From positions 1 to 24,879 of the IMG/VR virus record IMGVR_UViG_3300025449_000052: a stretch of DNA of 24,879 bases. One strand, 5' to 3'. Positions 19,243 through 24,879 of this stretch are shown here, in pieces (the stretch's first letter is position 1; every line of letters begins with the position of its first letter). The position numbers and the translations under genes were made by a program. The DNA comes from a virus. The notes beneath the pieces are model-generated. The model was not told the origin of the DNA. It made no database searches and saw only the letters and a program-made list of their open reading frames with translations.

Positions 19243-21152
19243 TATGTTCGGCTCCTAGTTGTTGCAATGTTTTTGGTTGCATATTGATTGGCTGCCCAAA
19301 TCGCACCAGAGCTGCCATATATCCTGTCTTCAAATGATTTGGTGTCAATGGCTTGGATGTTGTAATTGGTGACGTTTTGGACTGTTTGACTGCCCATACC
19401 GCCCAGCTGATTGTTCGGTATCACTGTGGAATTGCCTCGAGGTACAATCACCTCTGGGCCATTTTCACCAACAATGGATGGTTGGCCAGCATCGAGTGGA
19501 CCACCTGTGGCATTTGAAACCATGATGGGTGTGGCCGTTTCCACTGGAGCTGGTCCAGTTGACCCACCAAAAATACCCCCACCAAATCCACTAAACATAT
19601 TGCTAAACAATTGAGTGGCCTGTGCCTTGATTTGAATTGCAATCAAGTCAGCAATAATGCTTTTTGCTAAATCAGAAAAATTCAATTTCCCTGTTTTTAC
19701 AAAAGTTTCCAATGCTGAAGACATTTGATCAACAACAGTGGTAAATGATTTTTTCCCAACATCGGCCATGGTTTCAGCATTTTCTTTGTATTGTGCAAAT
19801 GCCTCATTCCATCCAGTTTCAAATTTTGTCCTGGCCTCTTGATTGGCTGCCACCACTTTTTGTGTTTGTTGCACATAATAATCTGTGGAAACCTGAACCA
19901 GTGTTTTTTGTCTTTCCAGCTCTGCTTGAAGTGCGCCAGCACCAGGCCGTCTTTTATCGATTTGACTCATCTTTTGATCGATGGCATCCAATTCTTTTTG
20001 TTGATTGTTCAAAACTGCATTAATTGCATTTTGCATTTCAACTTCATTTTTGGTGAGCATTTTGTCTTTTTCTTTTTGGCTCAACATTTCCAAATTTAAT
20101 TGTTCTCGATTTTGATAGGCAGCAAATAATTCTTTTTCTGCCAAAATTTGTTTTGAATAAGATTCAATAACTGGTCTGTTTATATCTTCTTTTTTAGGTT
20201 TTTCTTTTTCTTCTGTTTTAGGTGGGTTTAAGATATTTGACTCAAAAGTGGCAATGTTTTTTGCCATTTCCTCGACTTCTTTTTCATATCTTTTATTGTC
20301 TGCAATTGCAGCGTCAATGCCTTGGGTGAATAGAATTTTTGCATTTTCAAATGTATGCTGAATTTCCATTCCAATGGCTTTAAATGTGTTTAAAACCCTT
20401 TCACCCAAAATAGTGACTGTTTCCATGCCAATGCGTAAAGCCTCAAAAAACACATGACTTACACCATTGCTTTTGGTCATTTCATTATAAAAAGCCAACA
20501 AACTGGGTATCACTGCATTGGTGAAATTCAACGACATCTCTTTGCCAGCTGCAGTTAATTTCAAACTTAATTCATGTGCTTTTTCAACTGATGCAGCATA
20601 TTCATCCATTGATCCTTTGCCTTCTTGGATAGATTTGGCCAATCCAGCCAAATCCACGCCTCGAATTGATCGACCCAATGTTTCAAAAGCCAATCCATTT
20701 CTTTCGGCTGCATCTTTCATATTGCCAAGAGAATTGATAACTTTTTCAAACAAATCTTGCTCAGACAAATGCCTCAAGTCATTTAATGTGACTCCAAGTT
20801 TTGCAAATGATTCTTGGGCTTTGGCATTTCCTTGTACTGCAGATTCCATTTTTTGGGTAAAGCCAGAATAAATTCTGCTGGTATCTTCTGCATTTCCACC
20901 ATTTTCCTCAAGTGCTTTGGACAATTCCAAAACTGATGCAGTGGCCACTTCATTGGCTTTGGCAGTTTCCACAATCCTATCTGAAAACTCCAAAGCTGAT
21001 TTTGTCATTTCATAAAAACCAGCCACGCTCAATACTTCAGGCAAATATTCTTTTAATTCTCTAAGAGAATTTTTAGCCTCAGCAATTCCTTTTTTGAATT
21101 CTGTTGTATCCAGCCCAAGTTGCGCACCTAGTCCAGCAATAATATTGGCCAT
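19242..21152 (-). CDS. Tail tape measure protein
   Basis: A 636-residue helical protein. The N-terminus has an early GLDTTEFKKGIAEAKNSL segment typical of tape measures, a long alpha-helical middle with charged coiled-coil stretches (about 320-460), and a C-terminal region matching lambda-type tape measures: FVKTGKLNFSDLAKSIIADL (about 487-506), a Gly-rich stretch with SGFGGGIFGG, IVGENGPEVIVPRG and FEDRIYGSSG near the end. It fixes tail length and is ejected with DNA. At roughly 0.15 nm per residue a tail near 95 nm would be expected, which is an estimate from the general rule. It starts at TAATG after the -1 chaperone extension. Confidence 0.92.
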   Translation of the reverse strand: MANIIAGLGAQLGLDTTEFKKGIAEAKNSLRELKEYLPEVLSVAGFYEMTKSALEFSDRIVETAKANEVATASVLELSKALEENGGNAEDTSRIYSGFTQKMESAVQGNAKAQESFAKLGVTLNDLRHLSEQDLFEKVINSLGNMKDAAERNGLAFETLGRSIRGVDLAGLAKSIQEGKGSMDEYAASVEKAHELSLKLTAAGKEMSLNFTNAVIPSLLAFYNEMTKSNGVSHVFFEALRIGMETVTILGERVLNTFKAIGMEIQHTFENAKILFTQGIDAAIADNKRYEKEVEEMAKNIATFESNILNPPKTEEKEKPKKEDINRPVIESYSKQILAEKELFAAYQNREQLNLEMLSQKEKDKMLTKNEVEMQNAINAVLNNQQKELDAIDQKMSQIDKRRPGAGALQAELERQKTLVQVSTDYYVQQTQKVVAANQEARTKFETGWNEAFAQYKENAETMADVGKKSFTTVVDQMSSALETFVKTGKLNFSDLAKSIIADLIAIQIKAQATQLFSNMFSGFGGGIFGGSTGPAPVETATPIMVSNATGGPLDAGQPSIVGENGPEVIVPRGNSTVIPNNQLGGMGSQTVQNVTNYNIQAIDTKSFEDRIYGSSGAIWAANQYATKNIATTRSRT

Positions 21153-21499
21153 TATGTTCCCTCAAAAAGAATCGATGGTGCATTTGGAGCCATGGCCATG
21201 AAAGCCAAAAGTCTCTGATTGGTTAACTCTTGCCGATCTTGATCGGTCATTGGATAGAGATACTCAAATGCCCTTGGAATTATATCCTCGAGTGTATATG
21301 GGGACTTGCCTTTGGGCAACATTTTATTGAATTGACCAGCGGTCAAATTGCCCAAAACCTCCAAAATCCCACGATTGCCAATTAAGCCATCGGCATACAT
21401 AACCACAATGTCAGTGAATGTGCCCTCATCAATTGCTGCTGGATCGGCCCCATGGGCCGTTAAATAGGCTTTGACTTGCCTTCTGACCGATCCAGTTAT
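21152..21499 (-). CDS. Tail chaperone frameshift extension (GT-type), read in -1 frame
   Basis: This frame has no usable upstream start and is open back from the tape measure to the slippery site at 21499-21505. Joining it to the upstream chaperone by a -1 shift gives 162 plus 115, or 277 residues. It starts ITGSVRRQVKAYL and contains GLIGNRGILEVLG, PYTLEDIIPRAFEYLY and ELTNQRLLAFMAMA. The arrangement is that of lambda gpG/gpGT and its relatives, where the extended form binds the tape measure and the short form coats it. A GTG at 21406 could start an 84-residue protein alone, but continuity to the slip site favours the fusion. It ends overlapping the tape measure ATG as TAATG. Confidence 0.78.
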   Translation of the reverse strand: MTGSVRRQVKAYLTAHGADPAAIDEGTFTDIVVMYADGLIGNRGILEVLGNLTAGQFNKMLPKGKSPYTLEDIIPRAFEYLYPMTDQDRQELTNQRLLAFMAMAPNAPSILFEGT

Positions 21500-21984
21500 T
21501 TTCCCTTGGTGGCCGTGTAATTGGGTGAAATAGTAGCGTTAATGTAATCCAGCAGCTCCAGTTGAACACTGAATGGGAAGAATTCTTCAATGTCTGCATA
21601 TGTGATGGTGTTCATGTCAAAGTCTTTATTCTCTGGCACCAACATTTTAAAAGCCTCAACCAATCTGTTTTCTGTCAAAACTTTGTTTCTAGTGGTTTCC
21701 CTAATGGATCGATCTTTGATTAAAACATCGTTTTCAAGATATTTGACTTCAGGATCATTTTCATATTTGGCCCGATTATCAAGAAATTCTTTGGCCATGT
21801 CCTGATAATATTTTTCTGCTTTTTCTTCATTGACCACTTTGGCTCGCTCAAACATGGCCTCAGTTTCAATTGTCAAAGGCACTTTGACTTTAAATGTGTG
21901 ACCGCCAAATTTGAATGATCTGATTCTGAGTGAGTCTTTTTGCTCCATGAATTTGGAGCCAAATGCGTTTGCCAGATTTGTCAT
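21496..21984 (-). CDS. Tail assembly chaperone (gpG-like)
   Basis: A 162-residue helical, charged protein starting MTNLANAFGSKFMEQK. It includes SFKFGGHTFKVKVPLTIETE (24-43), a beta part that begins many tail chaperones, and a helical region ending NKDFDMNTITYADIEEFFPF. It lies between the gp10-like gene and tape measure, where chaperones are always found. It ends AAG GGA AAA TAA, so that a slippery heptamer adjoins the stop. It coats the tape measure during tail assembly and does not stay in the virion, by analogy with lambda. An AGGA site sits nine bases before the ATG. Confidence 0.82.
   Translation of the reverse strand: MTNLANAFGSKFMEQKDSLRIRSFKFGGHTFKVKVPLTIETEAMFERAKVVNEEKAEKYYQDMAKEFLDNRAKYENDPEVKYLENDVLIKDRSIRETTRNKVLTENRLVEAFKMLVPENKDFDMNTITYADIEEFFPFSVQLELLDYINATISPNYTATKGK
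21499..21505 (-). promoter_or_regulatory. -1 ribosomal frameshift slippery site, G GGA AAA
   Basis: On the minus strand the 0-frame codons are AAG GGA AAA TAA, giving the heptamer G GGA AAA, of the X XXY YYZ form and one base different from lambda G's GGGAAAG. A -1 slip re-pairs both tRNAs on GGG and AAA and continues into the frame that is open to the tape measure gene. The 0-frame stop follows at once, which may add pausing. No strong downstream hairpin was found by eye. Confidence 0.85.
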
Positions 21985-21987
21985 GTT

Positions 21988-22599
21988 TTATTTTCCTGTT
22001 GTCATGTGTCTTGATTTGTATTTCATCAATGCGTCTTTCAATGAATCCACCAATGAATCTGTCACTCGTTGGGAGTTTGATTCCAAAGCTGGTCGAATGA
22101 ATGGCATTCCCTCGCCTTTCAGCCATTTGGCAGTGCCAAATTCAATTGCAAAAGCCCTTGCATCACTGATCATATGCTGCATTACTTTTGTTTTTTTATT
22201 TTTAAATTTTCCGCTTAATAGCTTCTTTTCTGTCCTGGCATTTTTCCCAATATCACCTTCTAATTTTGGATGATCCCAGTCTGGTATGAATTTTTTACCT
22301 GGTGCGACTGTCACTCTAGAAATCATCACCATTGTTGGTGTTGAATAACGTGATCGTTTATCTCTCGATGTTGGCTTTCTTGCTTCAACTTGCAATGAAT
22401 TCAACAATTGACCAGTTTCAATATTATCATGCGTTAAAAGCAAACCTCTAGCTGCTTGCAGCACTGGCAACATTGCTTCTCGACACGCATTTCTCAAAAT
22501 GTTTTTTGCGTCTTTTTCACCAAAATCATCATTGATCTGATCAAGCAAATCCTCGAATTCCTTGAATCCAGACCATTGCATGGTGATGTCTGTTTCCAT
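21988..22599 (-). CDS. HK97 gp10-like tail/neck protein
   Basis: A 203-residue protein with the landmarks of the HK97 gp10 family: an N-terminal helical part (FKEFEDLLDQINDDFG), a basic middle, and ARAFAIEFGTAKWLKGEGMPFIRPAL, in which EFGT and MPFIRPAL match the usual E-GT and PF-RPA motifs. Family members join head to tail or complete the tail end. The usual place is before the major tail protein, but here it comes two genes after it. The ATG at 22599 follows the previous stop directly (TAAATG) with only a weak ribosome site, so reinitiation is likely. Confidence 0.82.
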   Translation of the reverse strand: METDITMQWSGFKEFEDLLDQINDDFGEKDAKNILRNACREAMLPVLQAARGLLLTHDNIETGQLLNSLQVEARKPTSRDKRSRYSTPTMVMISRVTVAPGKKFIPDWDHPKLEGDIGKNARTEKKLLSGKFKNKKTKVMQHMISDARAFAIEFGTAKWLKGEGMPFIRPALESNSQRVTDSLVDSLKDALMKYKSRHMTTGK

Positions 22600-22830
22600 T
22601 TAATTCAATTTTCCAATGATGATTTTCTTGAAAATTAAAGAATTAAGCTGCAACACATAATCGACCACTTCCTCTGGTGCCATCGAGCTGGCATGGTTTT
22701 TTGCAATGTCAAAGGCCAAATTGATGCCTGTAATTTTTTGTTGAGAAAAGCCAAACCAGTCTTTTTTACCAGACTCGGCTTGGCTTACTAGATATCCCAA
22801 AAGATCATTGCTATTTTGTATTATTGTCAT
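22600..22830 (-). CDS. Small hypothetical tail-region protein
   Basis: A 76-residue helical protein, starting MTIIQNSNDLLGYLVSQAE, with a basic segment (GKKDWFGFSQQKITGINLAF) and a hydrophobic end LNSLIFKKIIIGKLN. There is no predicted membrane helix of normal length. It sits 15 bases after the major tail protein stop and its own stop immediately precedes the gp10-like ATG. The ribosome site is weak. No family is recognised; small proteins at this position in other phages are sometimes minor tail or neck components. Confidence 0.65.
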   Translation of the reverse strand: MTIIQNSNDLLGYLVSQAESGKKDWFGFSQQKITGINLAFDIAKNHASSMAPEEVVDYVLQLNSLIFKKIIIGKLN

Positions 22831-22845
22831 TTTGTCGTGTTTTGT

Positions 22846-23367
22846 TTAAGTGTTGTTGGACCAGCCGTATTGGTTGCCCCTGGGATGCACTGTAAATTTG
22901 CACTTTGCCTCGGCATTTGGTGCAGCATCAACTGTGAATTCAGAAACACGACCAGTGAAAGCATAAGCCACTGTGTTTGCGCCTGATGTGGCAGCAATCA
23001 CAAAAGTGCGATCAATGATGCCTGAATATGCATCAGCTCTGATCAACAAAAGGCCAGCATCAGCTGGATTCCAAGCTGCAGTGATGGTCAATGATGTAGG
23101 CTTGGATTGTGTGGGAATAATGTCCGATTGACGAGCACCAGCCACTGCAAATGATGCTGATGCATCATCTTGGCCAAATGCTGGAATTGCCTCGACATTG
23201 AGCTGCTCACCAGCAGAGCCAGTGCCATTGGCTGCAGTGCCAACAATGTTTGCAACTTCAGCAGTCCATGTGGACAATTGAGTCAATGTGAGTGGTGTGG
23301 GTGTTGCACCTGTTTGGCACCAGAGTGATGCACTAAAGCCAGGTAAGACTTGATTGGGTAATGCCAT
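22846..23367 (-). CDS. Major tail tube protein
   Basis: A 173-residue, beta-rich protein with the pattern of tail tube subunits: it starts MALPNQVLPGFSASLWCQTG, holds VEAIPAFGQDDASASFAVAG and ends with GRVSEFTVDAAPNAEAKCKF and a short C-terminal tail. The length is normal for the fold. A clear AAGGA eight bases upstream and a 43-base non-coding leader (23368-23410) suit a highly expressed structural gene. It lies directly after the tail terminator and before the gp10-like and chaperone genes. Hexameric rings would stack on the tape measure to form the tail tube. Confidence 0.82.
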   Translation of the reverse strand: MALPNQVLPGFSASLWCQTGATPTPLTLTQLSTWTAEVANIVGTAANGTGSAGEQLNVEAIPAFGQDDASASFAVAGARQSDIIPTQSKPTSLTITAAWNPADAGLLLIRADAYSGIIDRTFVIAATSGANTVAYAFTGRVSEFTVDAAPNAEAKCKFTVHPRGNQYGWSNNT

Positions 23368-23410
23368 GATTAAATCCTTTGAGAAAAATTAAACAACTTG
23401 TTTTGTTTTA

Positions 23411-23836
23411 TCAACATGGGATGTCCATCCGACAATCCAAGATTATTTGGTGCAATTTTACTTGATCATCATATGTGTTGTATAGCATAGAAATGTCAAT
23501 TTTCGACACATACACACCAGCAAATGAGCCTTTCACGCCCAAAAATCCATTATACCCATGCAAAGCCTGAGTGATCGTATTGGACAAACCAAAGCAATCA
23601 TTCATGTTTTGTGCAAATATTGAACATTGAAAAATTGGTGTATCAATGCCTTTGTTTGCCTGATTCACGCCAGTGTAGACTGGCTGGTGTACATTCCGCA
23701 GCTGCCAGGTCACAAAACTCGGCTCTGCAGCAAAATTCCTGTTGAAGTTTGCGTACACTGGAACTGGTGACACTGCAGCAGCCAAACCATTTTGAATGGC
23801 TTGGGCATAATTGACAATGTTTTGCTGGACTGTCAT
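23411..23836 (-). CDS. Tail terminator/completion protein (DUF3168-like)
   Basis: A 141-residue protein with an N-terminal helix (IVNYAQAIQNGLAAAVSPVP), then VPVYANFNRNFAAEPSFVTW and LRNVHQPVYTG, then FQCSIFAQNMNDCFGLSNTI and a late ALHGYNGFLGVKG and KLHQIILDCRMDI. This is the shape and order of DUF3168 tail-completion proteins, which form a ring at the head-proximal end of the tail. The start overlaps the previous stop by ATGA (23833-23836). The placement just before the major tail protein is the normal one. Confidence 0.8.
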   Translation of the reverse strand: MTVQQNIVNYAQAIQNGLAAAVSPVPVYANFNRNFAAEPSFVTWQLRNVHQPVYTGVNQANKGIDTPIFQCSIFAQNMNDCFGLSNTITQALHGYNGFLGVKGSFAGVYVSKIDISMLYNTYDDQVKLHQIILDCRMDIPC

Positions 23837-24177
23837 ACGCTCACCGCTGGGTCGTTTCTATAGCATAAGAATGACACATTCATGCGGTCATTGGATTCCA
23901 TCACATCATTGATCCGATATTCCTGACCACGCCAAGTGATCGAATACAGATTTTGATGCTCAGACATTTGCAATGTATTGGGTGTGAAATTCAACACAAA
24001 CTTGACATTTTTTGTGTACGTCCGATCATCTTTGCCAATTTGTGCTGCATCACGCACATCTTGAACCAATGCTCGAGTTTGAAACCACAATGTGATGGTT
24101 GTGGTTTGTTGGCCAATCGTGTCCACACTATTGGTGACATTGTTGACATTGATCTGCTCAAAACGTGCAATTGCCAT
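23833..24177 (-). CDS. Head closure/head-tail joining protein
   Basis: A 114-residue protein, all-beta by appearance. It carries a LWFQTRALVQDVRDAAQ segment, then FVLNFTPNTL, and the characteristic LYSITWRGQEYRINDVMESN, which is the common core of head-tail joining proteins (a -I-G--Y-I--V pattern). It sits between connector and tail terminator, as in HK97- and SPP1-type phages, where it stoppers the portal vertex after packaging. The start overlaps the connector stop as TAATG and the stop overlaps the next start by 4 bases. Confidence 0.82.
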   Translation of the reverse strand: MAIARFEQINVNNVTNSVDTIGQQTTTITLWFQTRALVQDVRDAAQIGKDDRTYTKNVKFVLNFTPNTLQMSEHQNLYSITWRGQEYRINDVMESNDRMNVSFLCYRNDPAVSV

Positions 24178-24845
24178 TAAAGCACCAAAGGTTTATAGGG
24201 TCTGAGCAATGCAGCTGCGCCCATGGGAATCTCTTTCAGATTCGTTGATGTGGTGTTTGATCTGTTGTTATACAAATGCGTGAGGATCATCAGTCCAGCT
24301 TGCTGGATCACTGGGTATGCAGCATATGGGCTTGAATTGGATGTGTAAACCACAACAATCGGATTTGTAATAGCTTGATTGATTTCACTTGGAATACTGT
24401 TGCAAATGACTTTATTACCAGTTGGATCGTAAAAATAAGTGGTGGGATCAACAATTGTAAAAACTGGTGGTGTGCTCGAGTCCCAGTATCCAACTTGATT
24501 GATCACAACTCCAGCACCATATTGTGTGGACTGGCTAACCTCGGGCAAATCCAATGATGCCTGAGTACCACTTTCCCCATTGTATGCGCCATAATAGACA
24601 CGATACTGTGTGGGAAATATGCTCATCCCCAAAAAGTCCTCAACCGCCATTCTGGTGGCCAGCTCTAGCCCTTGCAAATAGGAATCCTGAGATTCATCAC
24701 CAAACAAATTCAACTGATTGGTGATCTGATCGAGAGTCAACCATGGAGTTGAAACATCTCGATTAATCTGCTCCACTTTTTCATAAGAAAATGGATTTCT
24801 ATTTGTGCCCAAAAATGGGCCATTGGTGTAACTGTCCAGAGCCAT
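24177..24845 (-). CDS. Head-tail connector (gp6-like / phiE125 gp8 type)
   Basis: A 222-residue protein with an N-terminal helical domain starting at PWLTLDQITNQLNLF (about residues 34-48), the AA-LATRMAVEDFLGM helix (about 62-76) and a beta part with QYRVYYG and FTIVDPTTYFYDPTG. This is the layout of connector proteins that sit under the portal and receive the head closure protein. The start at 24845 follows AAAGG. It is the first complete gene of the right-hand block; capsid and portal genes would be expected outside the window on the right. Confidence 0.85.
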   Translation of the reverse strand: MALDSYTNGPFLGTNRNPFSYEKVEQINRDVSTPWLTLDQITNQLNLFGDESQDSYLQGLELATRMAVEDFLGMSIFPTQYRVYYGAYNGESGTQASLDLPEVSQSTQYGAGVVINQVGYWDSSTPPVFTIVDPTTYFYDPTGNKVICNSIPSEINQAITNPIVVVYTSNSSPYAAYPVIQQAGLMILTHLYNNRSNTTSTNLKEIPMGAAALLRPYKPLVL

Positions 24846-24854
24846 TTTGAGCCT

Positions 24855-24879
24855 TTAAGTTGAAAGTCTCACGCCACCA
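24855..24879 (-). CDS. Last codons of the gene before the connector (maybe major capsid)
   Basis: Seven codons and a TAA run off the right edge in the frame GGVRLST. The stop lies 9 bases before the connector's ATG. The position directly before the connector gene is normally that of the major capsid protein in HK97-like phages, and the ending looks plausible for one, but so few residues allow no real identification. Confidence 0.3.

Overview
The window reads as the structural, lysis and part of the early region of a tailed double-stranded DNA phage or prophage with a long non-contractile tail (siphovirus type). A Gram-negative host is indicated by a GH19 endolysin next to a nested Rz/Rz1-type spanin pair and by two small lipoproteins with clear lipoboxes. 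Gene style (tail chaperone of the Phage_tail_APC kind, DUF2815, DUF3310, Shine-Dalgarno sites of the AAGG/GGAG type) would suit an aquatic betaproteobacterial host, but that is only an impression. No integrase, repressor, tRNA, rRNA, insertion sequence or CRISPR array was seen. The sequence cuts a gene at each end, so this is part of a larger genome.

Layout, following transcription. (1) A long minus-strand block runs from the right edge to about 3242. It starts with the probable last codons of the gene before the connector (24855-24879). Head-tail connector, head closure and tail terminator follow (23411-24845), then major tail protein (22846-23367), a small protein, an HK97 gp10-like protein, and the tail assembly chaperone pair with a -1 frameshift site (21152-21984). 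Next come the tape measure (19242-21152), two distal tail proteins, a J-like tail tip/central fibre protein of 1156 residues, and a receptor-binding region (8795-14455) with a Gly-X-Ser repeat fibre of 666 residues, a further fibre protein and a triple LamG-type protein. A tail fibre chaperone closes the tail part. (2) A three-gene sugar module, 6128-8182: a SAM methyltransferase, a GT-A glycosyltransferase fused to the front half of a GT9-like enzyme, and a separate gene for the back half of that enzyme. (3) A very compact lysis/membrane region, 3242-6101: a XhlA-like protein, two overlapping membrane proteins, a lipoprotein, a holin-like protein, i-spanin with nested o-spanin, and endolysin. 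(4) A divergent control region, 2078-2219, with promoter-like elements, a direct repeat and a palindrome. Rightwards on the plus strand it serves a DUF2815-type single-strand DNA-binding protein, a small HTH protein and two tiny genes. Leftwards it serves a SNF2-type helicase followed by four small genes chained by short overlaps.

How the parts fit: the early pieces (SNF2 helicase, DUF2815 protein, DUF3310) serve DNA metabolism, and the right-hand block builds the connector and tail. The fibre genes supply adhesion, and the lysis block opens the cell. The least explained feature is the sugar module placed directly after the fibre genes. It could decorate a virion protein, with the Ser/Thr-rich Gly-X-Ser fibre as an obvious candidate, or could modify the host surface. 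The sequence alone does not decide this. All family assignments are from motif recognition by eye; no database search was run.
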